Below, in pieces: positions 37,000 through 46,742 of a DNA stretch of 64,000 bases (positions within the stretch are counted from its first letter, which is position 1; each line of letters opens with the position of its first letter). This DNA is from Dongshaea marina (lineage in GTDB: Bacteria > Pseudomonadota > Gammaproteobacteria > Enterobacterales > Aeromonadaceae), in the NCBI RefSeq assembly GCF_003072645.1, contig NZ_CP028897.1:2803658-2867657 (forward strand), read 5' to 3'. The position numbers and the translations under genes were made by a program. The notes under the pieces are model-generated. The model did not search any database. It was given only the letters and a program-made list of their open reading frames with translations, and had not been told where the DNA came from.

Positions 37000-37513
37000 G
37001 CCGGTTCATTTCAAACACTTTCTTCCCAAGCGGATGTCGGCGGTGCTGATCCCGATCATCTCACGCGACGAGCGGCTCAGCGTGCTGCTGACCCGGCGCA
37101 GCGAAACCCTGCGCCATCATGCCGGTCAGATCTGCTTTCCCGGCGGGCGCTGCGATCCTGAGGATCAGGATGAGGTTCAAACTGCGCTGCGGGAAACCCA
37201 TGAAGAGATAGGGCTGCAACCCCAAGAGATCCAGATCCTCGGCAAACTCCCGGGCCGGGGTACCCGCACCCAATTTCATATCACCCCCATCGTCGGCTTG
37301 ATTGAACAGGAGTATGCGCTGCGCTTGAACCACACCGAGGTAAGCGAAGCCTTTGAGGTCCCTCTGCATGTTCTGAGACAACAGCTGCCCCCCTTTAAGA
37401 AAAACCATCATCTGGGCCCCTACCCCAGCTTTATCTGGCACCATCACTTGATCTGGGGAGCAACCGCCGGGCTCCTTGAGGAGTGCCTGCAGCTATTCTC
37501 CGAGCCCTGTTAA
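36902..37513 (+). CDS. nudL: Nudix CoA pyrophosphatase, NudL-like
   Basis: This predicted CoA diphosphohydrolase has about 203 aa. The Nudix box begins GGRCDPEDQDEVQTALRETH and ends EEIGL, preceded by the CoA-specific region RHHAGQICFPG. The frame is open far upstream inside pabB, but the family starts near LLSRFVLQQPPEP. GTG 36902 is the best start found, with GAGG six bases before it, and still overlaps pabB; a later non-standard start cannot be excluded. It cleaves CoA to phosphopantetheine and 3',5'-ADP. Confidence 0.82.
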   Translation: MKLSTKSPKSYPCFQELTKAHLLSRFVLQQPPEPVHFKHFLPKRMSAVLIPIISRDERLSVLLTRRSETLRHHAGQICFPGGRCDPEDQDEVQTALRETHEEIGLQPQEIQILGKLPGRGTRTQFHITPIVGLIEQEYALRLNHTEVSEAFEVPLHVLRQQLPPFKKNHHLGPYPSFIWHHHLIWGATAGLLEECLQLFSEPC

Positions 37514-37648
37514 CCTCTTCAGTCGCAGAGCTCAGCTTTTAATCAGCAACACAGACCAGCTCACACCTTACACAAAAACCGCTCAACACAGAGGAGAAAA
37601 GCTTGTTAGGATGGTCAGTGCGGCAGGATGCCGTACCTGGAGGGATGC

Positions 37649-38082
37649 ATGAAGCGATTCGCCTTATATCTAGTAGTTATCTCTGTGACATTTTCCGCCA
37701 CTGTGGCGGCCCAAACGCCAGACTTTACCAGGTCAACTCAGCTGACTTTTATGCTGAGCACCTCCTCGGGAGAGCTCACTGCCCACCAGCTCACCCTCAA
37801 CAATACCCCCTGGTGCTTTATTTCTCAAAGAAGACTCCCCATGACCCGGGACTTTTGAGCCTTGGCTATTATCAAAAGCTCTGGTCAAACGGCGAGCTCC
37901 CTTTATCCAAGGCGCCGGATGCCACCCTGACCCTCCATGTTCAGGGCAAGCTTCAGGAGACAGAGCTCAGAGTGAGTGATCCCAAATTTGCAGAGCACAG
38001 GGTCAGCTTTAAGTCACAGATACTCAGGGGAAAACCACTTCATCACTTTGGCTCTGCATCGCTCTTTATTAAAACCGGCTAA
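37649..38082 (+). CDS. Hypothetical exported protein (one frameshift)
   Basis: This predicted periplasmic protein has about 144 aa. The signal peptide is KRFALYLVVISVTFSATVAA, then QTPDFTRSTQLTFML. One C added to the C5 run at 37806-37810 joins LTLNNTP to LVLYFSKKTPHDPGLLSLG, and the protein ends GSASLFIKTG. The second part has beta-strand periodicity. ATG 37649 has GGAGG six bases upstream. I do not recognise the family. It may be co-transcribed with the acetyltransferase 62 bases downstream. Confidence 0.6.
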
Positions 38083-38143
38083 CCCACCCATGGCCCAACT
38101 GGCACAGCCTTACGAGGCGCAAAACACGACACAGGAGAAGCTC

Positions 38144-38992
38144 ATGTCCGACCACCCACTGACGATCCGTACCATGATGCCTGATGAGCTCAGCCTTGCC
38201 ATTGACTGGGCCCGCCAGGAAGGCTGGAATCCGGGCCTTCATGATGCCACCACCTTCTACACTGCCGATCCTAATGGTTTTTTTATCGGTGAAATCAAGG
38301 ATCAGCCGGTCGCCGTTGGAAGCGCCGTCATCTATGATTCATCTTACGCCTTCTGTGGCCTTTACGTAGTGAGCCCAAAGGATCGCGGGAAAGGCTATGG
38401 CATGGCCCTGACGAAGCACCGCCTCAACTACTGTCAGGATCGCAACATAGGTATCGATGGGGTTCTGGAAAACGTTTCTATCTATGAGAATATTGGCTAC
38501 AAACCCTATTATGAAAACCGCCGTTACCAGTTTATCGCTAAGGCTCCACAGAGTATCAGCCCATCAATTGTCCCACTGGCCCGGATCGAAAGTGCCCCCC
38601 TGCTGCGCTATGATCGCCAGTGTTTCCCAGCGGCTCGTGAGCAATTTCTAAATCATTGGGTGTCGCAACCCGACTCCCTGGCCCTCGCTTATCAGGAGCA
38701 GGGTGAGCTCAGAGGATATCTGGTTCGTCGCCGCTGCCATCAGGGACATAAGATAGGCCCTCTATTTGCCGATACCCCGGATATTGCAGAAAAGCTTCTG
38801 CAGGCTGCGCAGCAGGGGATCTGCGGCGAGCCGCTGATCCTGGATGCCCCCGAGATTAATCAAGAGGCGCAGCAGATCGCTCGGCAGTACGGGATGAACT
38901 GTATCTTCGCCACCGCCCGGATGTATCAAAAAGGCCAGCCGAAACTCGCCGATCATAAGATTTTTGGGATCACCAGTTTTGAATTAGGTTAG
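38144..38992 (+). CDS. Two-domain GNAT acetyltransferase
   Basis: This acetyltransferase of 282 aa has an N-terminal GNAT domain (LYVVSPKDRGKGYGMALTKH, the acetyl-CoA motif, near residue 80) and a second GNAT-like C-terminal domain from about residue 150 (RYDRQCFPAAREQFLNHWVS). This layout is common in a family of unassigned acetyltransferases in marine gammaproteobacteria. ATG 38144 follows AGGAGAAGC. The longer in-frame ORF starting at 37976 overlaps the preceding gene and is not used. Confidence 0.82.
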   Translation: MSDHPLTIRTMMPDELSLAIDWARQEGWNPGLHDATTFYTADPNGFFIGEIKDQPVAVGSAVIYDSSYAFCGLYVVSPKDRGKGYGMALTKHRLNYCQDRNIGIDGVLENVSIYENIGYKPYYENRRYQFIAKAPQSISPSIVPLARIESAPLLRYDRQCFPAAREQFLNHWVSQPDSLALAYQEQGELRGYLVRRRCHQGHKIGPLFADTPDIAEKLLQAAQQGICGEPLILDAPEINQEAQQIARQYGMNCIFATARMYQKGQPKLADHKIFGITSFELG

Positions 38993-39194
38993 AGATAAGA
39001 GATAGAGATACAGGCAGGAGGCTGTATATATCAGGCCTGTTGCCTGGGTAATCGCCGACAACTGATCTTTATTTGAGCATTTACCCTGTCTTGCGGGCAA
39101 AAATACCCCCACAGCATAGACGTCTACTATGTCACTGGTTAGGATGGAAGACACAAACAGGCCCGACCCAATCACAGCGCAGGTGCTCCCAACC

Positions 39195-40838
39195 ATGAAT
39201 TCAACCGAACATACCCTGCTTGCCGAGCGCATTCATCAACTGATCAAGCAACTCTCCGCGGGACTCTATGAGCGGGTAGATGCGATGCGCCTGAGTCTTC
39301 TTGCTGCCCTGGCGGGTGAGAGTGTTTTCCTGTTGGGGCCTCCAGGTATCGCCAAGAGCATGCTGGCCCGGCGTCTCATCAGCGCCTTTGAATCCGGAAA
39401 CTCCTTTGAATACCTGATGACGCGCTTTTCAACCCCGGAAGAGGTGTTCGGTCCCCTCTCTATCAAGGCTCTCAAAGATCAGGGAAGCTACCTCAGGCTA
39501 ACCCAAGGGTACCTGCCTGAAGCCGATGTGGTATTTCTTGACGAGATCTGGAAAGCCAGCCCGGCGATCCTCAACACCCTGCTCACCGTCATCAACGAAA
39601 AAACCTTTAAAAATGGCCAGCAGATCAGCAAGGTTCCAATGAAACTACTGATCTCCGCCTCCAATGAATTGCCGGAGCAGGATGCCAGCCTGGATGCGCT
39701 CTATGACCGATTGCTACTGCGCCTTTATCTGGGGCGGATCCGCGAGAAGGGTAACTTCCAGGCGATGATCACTGCCGAAGGCCATAACTCTCACCAGATC
39801 GATCCCGGATTGAAGATCAGTGACAAAGAGTACCAATACTGGCAATCTCAGATTGATCACGTCCAGTTCCCCACCGAATGCTTTGAGAAACTGTTCTCCC
39901 TCAAGGAATCGCTGGAGCTGATGGCCCTTGAGAGCGATGATGAGCAGACCAAGCGCAGCCTCTATATCTCAGACCGGCGCTGGAAAAAATCGGTACGCCT
40001 GCTGAAAACCAGCGCCCTGTTTAATGGTCGAAACAGCATAGATGCCAGCGATCTACTACTGCTGCGCGATTGCCTGTGGCGCGATCTGGCGGGGCGCCAG
40101 GTGATCTATCAGTTGTTTGAAGAATTCTCGGCTCAAAGCGCCTTTGATCAGGATCAGCTCATCGGCAAGACCAGCCAGCTCAAGCAGCAACTGAGTAAAC
40201 TTCGCAAACGGCTACGCGAAGAGTTTTCATCATCCTTCTCCTTTGAAGAGCAGGGAAGACTACGCAAGAAAAACAGTTATAGCTTTCCCTTTCACCAGGC
40301 TCGTCGCTTCCAGTTCCAGGGCAAGCAGGATCTGCTCAAGCTGGTGTTTCTTGAGACCAATGAAGCACTCACCGAACACCCGATGGAGCCGGGTCAATGG
40401 GCCTATGTCCCAGCCCGCCTTTTTGCCCGCCGGATCAAGTCGGGTCAGTGCGAGTTAACCGGCTATCTCAATGGACGAAAAAAACCGCAAATGCTGCGTT
40501 TTGCCATTGAGGGCAAACAGCTGGTCGGTAAGGATATCGCCAATCATGGGATCCGGGCCGCTATAGTTTGCGACCCAGCTCCTGAGCCCGGTTTATTGAA
40601 ACAGCTTCGTCAAGAGCTGTCCGAACTCAACCAACAAACAGCGCCTCTGGAAAGAGAGCTCAAGCAACTGCTGCAACGCTTTACCCAGGGAAGCCATAAC
40701 CACTTCGTACCCTCGTCACTGCTGGACCGGGCCGAATCCAGCTTCAGTGAGTTAACCGTCACCCTTGGGGATATCCAACATCAGCTGGAACATGTGAGCC
40801 CTCTCATGGATAACCTCAATCAGCTCTGGCCTGAATAA
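39195..40838 (+). CDS. ravA: MoxR-type AAA+ ATPase RavA
   Basis: This AAA+ ATPase of the MoxR/RavA branch has 547 aa, somewhat longer than E. coli RavA. Walker A is LLGPPGIAKSMLARRL near residue 45, Walker B VVFLDEIWKASPAIL near 115, and sensor I ISASNELPEQDASLDALYDR. The C-terminal part carries the RavA-specific extension. ATG 39195 (MNSTEHTLLAERIHQL) is preferred to 39129 because it matches the family start. The viaA gene begins one base after its stop. In E. coli RavA-ViaA acts as a chaperone-like pair linked to respiratory complexes and aminoglycoside sensitivity. Confidence 0.92.
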   Translation: MNSTEHTLLAERIHQLIKQLSAGLYERVDAMRLSLLAALAGESVFLLGPPGIAKSMLARRLISAFESGNSFEYLMTRFSTPEEVFGPLSIKALKDQGSYLRLTQGYLPEADVVFLDEIWKASPAILNTLLTVINEKTFKNGQQISKVPMKLLISASNELPEQDASLDALYDRLLLRLYLGRIREKGNFQAMITAEGHNSHQIDPGLKISDKEYQYWQSQIDHVQFPTECFEKLFSLKESLELMALESDDEQTKRSLYISDRRWKKSVRLLKTSALFNGRNSIDASDLLLLRDCLWRDLAGRQVIYQLFEEFSAQSAFDQDQLIGKTSQLKQQLSKLRKRLREEFSSSFSFEEQGRLRKKNSYSFPFHQARRFQFQGKQDLLKLVFLETNEALTEHPMEPGQWAYVPARLFARRIKSGQCELTGYLNGRKKPQMLRFAIEGKQLVGKDIANHGIRAAIVCDPAPEPGLLKQLRQELSELNQQTAPLERELKQLLQRFTQGSHNHFVPSSLLDRAESSFSELTVTLGDIQHQLEHVSPLMDNLNQLWPE

Positions 40839-40839
40839 A

Positions 40840-42288
40840 ATGAGTGTCGACCGCCAGCAGCGGCTGGCCAGTGGGGCACAATCGCTGCAGCAAAGGCTGG
40901 AGGCAGAGAGCCAGGAACTCCAGCAAGATCCCAGGGTATCCCAGTTTTTAAATGAGCATAACAGCCACCGCCAGGCGCTTAGCTCGGAGCTCACCCGCTG
41001 GCATCAGAAGGTCAGCCAGCAGATTTTGGAGGTTCAACTACCGGATGCACTTGAGTATGAAATAAGGCTGTTTACTCAATGCCAGAGTTGGTCCGGAGCC
41101 CAGCTTCTTGAGGGTCTCATCAGATCTCTGGAGTCTTGTGATTCGGCCTTCCTGGAGGATGCCCGGCTACTGCTGACTCAACTCAAAGGCGTTGAGCTTG
41201 AGATGGAGCAGCGCCTGCTGCTGCGCCGCTGGCAGCAACACCTTGAGCTATGTATCATCACAGAGCAGCTGGCCGCCATCGACAAGGCCCGAGCCCAGAT
41301 CCTCGAAGAACTCTATCGCAAGATGAACGCCCAGGAGGAGCTCTCATCTGTAATGGGCAAAAGCGATCCCAAAAAATCCCAGCGATTGTGGAACATGGTC
41401 GGTGCAAAACTCGAACGCCAACAGTACCAGCGTCTTAAGCAGATGGCTGAGCTTCTGGAGCACTACCCTAAACTGATGGAGATTGCCGAAGAGCTGGGTC
41501 GTCAGGCAGCAAACTCAACGAGTGTCAACGATCTGAGCGCCCAGCACCCCGAGCTTCGCCCTGTGCTTCAGCAGATGCAATCCCTGCCTGAAGAGCTCGG
41601 TGGGATCTGCCTGAGTGATGAACTGGCACGCCTCATCCTCTCTGAGACCCTGTTTCTCTCTGATCCCGATCTTGAGGTGATCTTCTATAAACACCTCCTG
41701 GAAAAGCGGCTGCTCAACTATCAGTTCCGGGGAAAAAATACCGAGCTGGACGAGGTGATGATCTCCCACGCAAAATCCAGGGATGAGCTGCAACCCAAAG
41801 GACCCTTTATTGTTTGTGTCGATACCTCGGGCTCCATGAGTGGCTTTGCCGAGCTATGCGCCAAGGCCCTATGCTTTGCCCTGATGCGCATCGCCCTCAG
41901 CGATGAGCGAGAATGCCAGGTTTTGCTGTTTTCCACCGATGTTCTGGAATATCAGCTTACCGCTCGCCGCGGGCTCAATCATGCCCTGGACTTTCTGGGC
42001 TACAGCTATAAGGGAGGCACAGATCTGGCACCTGCGATCCGCCACGCCATAGAAAAGATGGCCGAGCAGAAATTTGAAAATGCCGATCTGGTGGTGATCT
42101 CTGATTTTATCGCCCCCAAGCTCCCGGACGATCTCCTCAAAGAGCTCAATAAGCTCAGGAAGAACCAGAACCGGTTCAATGCCATCACCCTGTCCCAATA
42201 TGGTAATCCGGCCCTCACCGAGTTATTTGATAGCAGTTGGCACTTCAACCCAACCCTTTACCAACGCCTCAAGGGACGCAGTCACTGA
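40840..42288 (+). CDS. viaA: VWA-domain partner protein ViaA
   Basis: ViaA has 482 aa, the family length. The C-terminal von Willebrand A domain (from about residue 320) has the MIDAS motif VCVDTSGSMSGFAE, then GGTDLAPAIRHAIEK and DLVVISDFIAPKLP. The N-terminal two thirds is predicted helical. It is directly coupled to ravA and works as its partner on the inner membrane surface. An insertion sequence has entered 77 bases after the stop. Confidence 0.92.
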   Translation: MSVDRQQRLASGAQSLQQRLEAESQELQQDPRVSQFLNEHNSHRQALSSELTRWHQKVSQQILEVQLPDALEYEIRLFTQCQSWSGAQLLEGLIRSLESCDSAFLEDARLLLTQLKGVELEMEQRLLLRRWQQHLELCIITEQLAAIDKARAQILEELYRKMNAQEELSSVMGKSDPKKSQRLWNMVGAKLERQQYQRLKQMAELLEHYPKLMEIAEELGRQAANSTSVNDLSAQHPELRPVLQQMQSLPEELGGICLSDELARLILSETLFLSDPDLEVIFYKHLLEKRLLNYQFRGKNTELDEVMISHAKSRDELQPKGPFIVCVDTSGSMSGFAELCAKALCFALMRIALSDERECQVLLFSTDVLEYQLTARRGLNHALDFLGYSYKGGTDLAPAIRHAIEKMAEQKFENADLVVISDFIAPKLPDDLLKELNKLRKNQNRFNAITLSQYGNPALTELFDSSWHFNPTLYQRLKGRSH

Positions 42289-42365
42289 ACTATGACTACA
42301 GAATCACTCTAACAGTCAAAAAAACGGTTGAAATCGATTGTTAGCTCTGAGAGAGCAACTTGCTA

Positions 42366-43211
42366 GGGGCTGTCGTCATGAGCGGACTAGTTTGAGTACA
42401 ATATATTCTTTCATCATTAATCTGGAACTACACAATGAAGAGCCCAGCCCACCGACGCCATGACATATCAGACCGAGTATGGAGCCTAATCGAACCCCAT
42501 ATATTGGGAAGAAAAGGTGATTGGGGAAAGGCGGGTCGAGATAACCGACTCTTTATCAATGCTGTTTTTTGGATTTTAAGGACAGGCTCACCTTGGAGAG
42601 ACCTTCCTCCCGATTATGGCGACTGGAAAAATACCCATCGACGCTTCAGTCGCTGGCGTGATAAGGGAGTTTGGGCTCGCCTCCAGGAACGTTTAATCCA
42701 TGAGCCTGATTTTGAGTGGCTGATGATCGACGCCAGCCATATCAAAGTCCACCCAGATGCCAGCGGTGCTCAGGGAGGTAATCAGGATATGGGGATAACA
42801 AAAGGGGGCTAAACAGTAAAATCCACTTGGCTGTAGACTCTCATGGCATGCCTGTTAAGTGCTTTGTTACCTCAGGTACAACGGCAGACTGTTCTCAGGC
42901 CTTGGCTCTGATTGATAGTGTCGATGCTGAGTATTTACTGGCTGACAGAGGCTACGATACCAATGCCTTGGTCTCCCAAGCCGAGTTTCTGGGAATGAAA
43001 GTGGTTATTCCATCGAGGAGAAACCGGAAGGTGCTACGGGAGCATGATAAAGGTCTCTATAGAGTTAGGCATTTGGTAGAAAATGCTTTTCTTCATCTGA
43101 AGAGGTGGCGAGGAATCGCGACACGATATGCAAAAAATACCGCTTCATTTGAAGCGGCGGTTCAAATACGTTGTGTAGCACTATGGGCTGCCATCTTATG
43201 ACGACAGCCCC
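42366..43211 (+). mobile_element. IS5-family (IS427-type) insertion sequence
   Basis: This 846-bp element has terminal inverted repeats GGGGCTGTCGTCAT at both ends and is flanked by TA (CTA on the left, TAG on the right), the short duplication usual in this group. It carries a transposase in two frames joined at AAAAGGGGGC. It sits between viaA and the bor-like gene and disrupts no recognisable gene. Confidence 0.9.
42435..43201 (+). CDS. IS5/IS427 transposase in two overlapping frames
   Basis: OrfA (42435-42812) contains the N-terminal DUF4096 region RHDISDRVWSLIEPHILG and the first Asp in LMIDASHIKVHPD. It ends at TAA after NQDMGITKGG. A shift of -1 at AAAAGGGGGC (about 42798-42809) continues LNSKIHLAVDSHGMPVK and ends WAAIL at 43201, with the second Asp in LADRGYDTN and the Glu in HLVENAFLHLKRW. 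The joined protein is 255 aa. Several IS427-group elements use a programmed -1 frameshift here. Given the many other G/C-run errors in this window, a missing G is the competing explanation. Confidence 0.85.
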
Positions 43212-43263
43212 TAGCCATGATGAAAATAAACTTCACGGCTAGCGGCGTAAATAACTTAAACAC

Positions 43264-43551
43264 TTAAACCTTGCAATAAACCTTTGCAGTTCTTGGGGTG
43301 TAGATACCCAGGGTAACAAAACCGATCAGTCCATCAACAAAGTTCAGTCGAGCTTCAACCTTAGCCACCTTATCCGCTCCGCCACACACTTTCGCAGCAT
43401 TGGTCATTTGAGTTTGCCCGATACCACTGACCCAAAAAGATTGCATTTTCTCTTGGGTTGGAGTTTTCACAGCCTCATCATTGACCACAAAAGTCTGTGT
43501 GGCACACCCCGAAAGAGCGATAATTGCGATCACCATAATTAGTTTTTTCAT
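43264..43551 (-). CDS. Bor-family lipoprotein
   Basis: This small outer-membrane lipoprotein has 95 aa and resembles phage lambda Bor. The signal peptide ends at a lipobox (IIALSGC). Conserved Bor features follow: TQTFVVNDEA, FWVSGIGQTQ, AAKVCGGADKVAKVEA, and the C-terminal GFVTLGIYTPRTAKVYC. Of the two neighbouring ATGs, 43551 is best spaced from AGG. In lambda, Bor contributes to serum resistance; in this organism the role is unknown. No phage genes adjoin. Confidence 0.88.
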   Translation of the reverse strand: MKKLIMVIAIIALSGCATQTFVVNDEAVKTPTQEKMQSFWVSGIGQTQMTNAAKVCGGADKVAKVEARLNFVDGLIGFVTLGIYTPRTAKVYCKV

Positions 43552-43777
43552 AACCATCCTATTTGAAAATTTGATTAAGCCAATAATGGCTTGCAGCGTC
43601 CAAAACAAAAAATCAATAAAATAATTAACTTAGTAAGCTGAACCAGAGTATTCTAAATTCCTTCTTTAGACAATGCAGAGTAAATTTACATCACTTGGCC
43701 TCAGTCAGCCTATCGACTTCTAGAATCCTGGTTTGGGCTCTGCTATAACTGGGGCTGGATTTTATATGGAGCCCTCT

Positions 43778-44422
43778 ATGAAACTGACACTCCACGAAGC
43801 CCGGGTGATCGGCAGCCTTCTCGAAAAAGAGATCACTACCCCGGAGCAATACCCCTTGTCACTCAATGCCCTCACCCTCGCCTGCAACCAAAAATCCAGT
43901 CGCGATCCCGTGCTCTCCCTGAGTGAGAGTGAGACCCAAAACGCTCTCGATAGCCTGGCCAGTAAACGCCTCATCTCAGAGCAGAGCGGATTTGGCAGCC
44001 GGGTGGTTAAGTATAAGCACCGCTTTTGTAATACCGAGTTCAGTGAACTCAAGCTCAACGGTGCCGAGCTTGCGGTGATCTGTCTATTGCTGCTACGTGG
44101 CCCACAAACTCCCGGAGAGCTGCGCAGCCGCAGCAACCGCCTGCACGGATTTGAGAATGTGGCAGAAGTTGAGAGTACCCTGAGAGCCCTTTCTCAAAGA
44201 GAAACACCCTTAGTCAAACAGCTGGCTCGGGAGCCAGGTAAACGAGAAGCACGCTTCACCGAGCTCTTTTCAGAGGAGTTGTCGGAGCTTGCCACTGACG
44301 AGGGTCGAGTTTCAACCGATGAGATAACCGAGCTCAGCGCCTTGAGTGAACGAGTCGGTCAATTGGAACTTGAGGTCGCCACTCTCAAAGCCAGCCTTGC
44401 AAAACTGACCGGCGAAAGCTAA
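43778..44422 (+). CDS. yceH: YceH-family protein (UPF0502)
   Basis: This protein of 214 aa belongs to the YceH family (tandem winged-helix folds). It starts [20 protein letters not shown] and contains [20 protein letters not shown] and [20 protein letters not shown], highly conserved in the family. A C-terminal coiled coil ([20 protein letters not shown]) is present. ATG 43778 is the family start; an upstream frame to 43733 exists. The molecular role is not established. Confidence 0.9.
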   Translation: MKLTLHEARVIGSLLEKEITTPEQYPLSLNALTLACNQKSSRDPVLSLSESETQNALDSLASKRLISEQSGFGSRVVKYKHRFCNTEFSELKLNGAELAVICLLLLRGPQTPGELRSRSNRLHGFENVAEVESTLRALSQRETPLVKQLAREPGKREARFTELFSEELSELATDEGRVSTDEITELSALSERVGQLELEVATLKASLAKLTGES

Positions 44423-44431
44423 CGATCCTAT

Positions 44432-44455
44432 CCCGGTACCCATCCGGATACCGGG
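44432..44455. other. Hairpin between yceH and the DUF2986 gene
   Basis: CCCGGTA (44432-44438) pairs with TACCGGG (44449-44455) between two convergent genes. The flanks have no clear T tract, so it is only a possible terminator. Confidence 0.4.
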
Positions 44456-44460
44456 AAGCT

Positions 44461-44610
44461 TTAGCAGCCACTCTCCTGCTGAGACTTCAGCTCAATCTCG
44501 GCACGTTCAGCCTTGGACAGGTATTTCGGCTTAGGGCTGGCATGCAGCTTTGCATTGGCCTTCTTGGCTTTCTTCTTGAGGATCTGATTAATTTTCTTCT
44601 TGCGGTTCAT
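44461..44610 (-). CDS. DUF2986-family small basic protein
   Basis: This 49-aa, very lysine-rich protein reads MNRKKKINQILKKKAKKANA at the N-terminus and then KPKYLSKAERAEIE, the pattern of the DUF2986 family found in Vibrio, Shewanella and relatives. It ends in Cys just before a TAA at 44463-44461. The high charge and helical propensity suggest RNA or ribosome contact, but no function is known. It is convergent with yceH. Confidence 0.8.
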   Translation of the reverse strand: MNRKKKINQILKKKAKKANAKLHASPKPKYLSKAERAEIELKSQQESGC

Positions 44611-45743
44611 ACTATCATCAGGCTATTTGGAAGGACGCAGAGTGTAGCATAGCTTGAGAGACCAATCCTCAAACCTGCCCCAGCTTCACCCTCCCCGAGA
44701 TAAAAAAAGCAATTCCCACGACTGATCTCCATTAAGATCAGCTGCTCGTGATTAAGATGGAGTGACATCAACAACAGATGAGTCTCCAACACTGGGTTAT
44801 GTCTCAGATCCGTTGCTCATACAAAGGGGTACTGACTTCAAGATCACCAGCCTTCTGTCGCAGGGGTGAAGCTTCAAAGAAGCGAAACGAGAGGTAGAAT
44901 ACCGAACTGGAAGAGGGTATCGGGGATGATAGCCGGGGCAGCAGAGGTTCCATGGACGGATACACACCCTGTTGGTGAGACGTGAAATCAGACATCAACT
45001 ACAGATGTAATACCATTCATGAAAGAAATGTGATCGGCTTGCTGATAATCCATGAGTCATTTGAGCCACGCAGCGAGTACATCCATGTATGCCCGATGCC
45101 AGCATCCATGCTGACAACGGGCTAAATCACTCACAGATTATCCCAATCAGTGCAAGTCATATCCTGATCACCTAACTATTGGGATTGGTATAAAACACGC
45201 TCCAACACTGAACCCAGCCGCACCTTTAGCGAAGCATCGAAATCGCTATAGCTCATAGACTTTAAGGGGTCAAAAGCCGCAGGCTGTCAGTGACTGCGTC
45301 GCTCACCTATGACGCACCCAACAATTTGTCACTGCCCGTCACATGACTCAAACAATAAGCATACAGAAGCCTTGGCGATTATTTTGTAATTTAAACAAGG
45401 CATTAGGATAAGTCTGCCCTTCAAACAATATGACAAATAAACAGAGCCGATTAAATATCGCAACACATTTTATTGAAGGTGCAACTGCTACTTATTTTTT
45501 ATAGTGAGTGATTAAAAGTGATAGAAAATCGCAGAAAATGAAACGCCTCATGATGAAAATACTGATATATTTCATCGCTTATTTTCAGAAAAAATAAACA
45601 GATAACCCATCGAAATCAAATATAGGGTATAAGTTGCGAAAAAGCCGGATGTCAAAAGCCTGCTTTGAAGGGGCCGCCCATTTTGTGGTGAACCCAGCTC
45701 GGGATAGAGTCAGGATTCATCAGCATCAAGACCTTGGAATCTC
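44611..45743. other. 1.1-kb gene-free region with degenerate hairpin repeats
   Basis: No credible gene is present. Around 44870-44970 a plus-strand sequence matches the repeat family: CGAGAGGTAGAATACCGAAC, then GGGTATCGGGGATGATAGCC and TTCCATGGACGGAT. Around 45055-45130 there are further hairpins TACATCCATGTA and AGCATCCATGCT, and CCCAATC/GATTGGG near 45143-45190. The remainder is AT-rich and presumably includes the promoter of the VirK-like gene. Confidence 0.55.
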
Positions 45744-46709
45744 ATGATGAAATATACAGAATTTGCAACTCTAGGGAGTCGCTCAAAGCTTATTTTTAGC
45801 CTGCCCCAATTATCTTCATTTATCTATCCAGGGATCCAGGGGGTTAAAAAAATACGCTACGGTGGGCGTTTTTGCCTGTGGGGAGTATTGCATCTGAATA
45901 TCCTCCACAAGATGGTGAAACTTTTTTCTGACAAGCAACTCTACCCCCTTCTGGAGAGTCAGCCAAGGTTATTGGAAAAACCTCTAAAACCTTACCTGAG
46001 TGTTAAATGGAAGAGGAGTGAGCGCGCCGGACATATTCGTCAGCACTACACCCTGATGCAGAACATCTTTGCAGAGCGACTCTATGAAATCTTCTGCGAA
46101 GGTGGGTTTGAACTGATGCAGTTTAACGCGGGTGACGGCGGAATGTACAGGATCCAGCTCTGCTATGACGGAGGCTTATCACGCGAGGGCGATCTGACAA
46201 TTCGCCTGACCGATGCTCAAAACCAGCGGATCTACTCCCTGGCTTGTAGCTTCTCTCACCTGGATAAGAGCACCCTGTTTATCGGTGCCCTGCAGGGTCC
46301 CTCTGAAAGTATCCGTGATCGACAGGAGCTCACCCGGCAATTGACCAAATCCCTCTACGGGCTACGCCCCAAGGCGCTGATGATCGAGGTTGCTCAGATG
46401 CTGGCTACCACCCTGGGCTTTGAACAGATCCTGGCGATCAGCAATAAGGGGCATATCTACCAGGCGCTTCGTTATTTCGGCTCCCTGAGAGGAAAGGTCA
46501 GTTTTGATTATGATGCCCTGTGGCATGAGTTTGGCGGCGAAAAGATCAGTTCATCCTTTTACCGACTCCCAGTTCATCCTGAAAGAAGGCCGCTCGAATC
46601 GATTAAATCTAAAAAGAGAGCCCAGTATCGCAATCGGTATCAGTGGCTGGATAATGTCGAAGATCAGATTAAAGACAAAGGATTAATCCCGATTGCTAAT
46701 GCCAGATAA
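45744..46709 (+). CDS. VirK/YbjX-family protein (DUF535)
   Basis: This 321-aa protein of the VirK/YbjX family contains YLSVKWKRSERAGHIRQHYT, TIRLTDAQNQRIYSLACSFS, FIGALQGPS, GLRPKALMIEVAQMLA and FYRLPV, all in family order. No signal peptide is seen. Members have been linked to surface or envelope properties and virulence in enterobacteria, but the biochemical activity is unknown. The start may be the second ATG (45747). A hairpin shared with the convergent alcohol dehydrogenase lies downstream. Confidence 0.85.
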   Translation: MMKYTEFATLGSRSKLIFSLPQLSSFIYPGIQGVKKIRYGGRFCLWGVLHLNILHKMVKLFSDKQLYPLLESQPRLLEKPLKPYLSVKWKRSERAGHIRQHYTLMQNIFAERLYEIFCEGGFELMQFNAGDGGMYRIQLCYDGGLSREGDLTIRLTDAQNQRIYSLACSFSHLDKSTLFIGALQGPSESIRDRQELTRQLTKSLYGLRPKALMIEVAQMLATTLGFEQILAISNKGHIYQALRYFGSLRGKVSFDYDALWHEFGGEKISSSFYRLPVHPERRPLESIKSKKRAQYRNRYQWLDNVEDQIKDKGLIPIANAR

Positions 46710-46714
46710 ACTAA

Positions 46715-46734
46715 GGGAGACCCGAGGGTCTCCC
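46715..46734. terminator. Hairpin between convergent virK-like and adh genes
   Basis: GGGAGACCC and GGGTCTCCC make a 9-bp stem with a GA loop directly between two converging stop codons. It has no long T tract, but the position argues for a bidirectional terminator. Confidence 0.6.
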
Positions 46735-46742
46735 GACAATGA

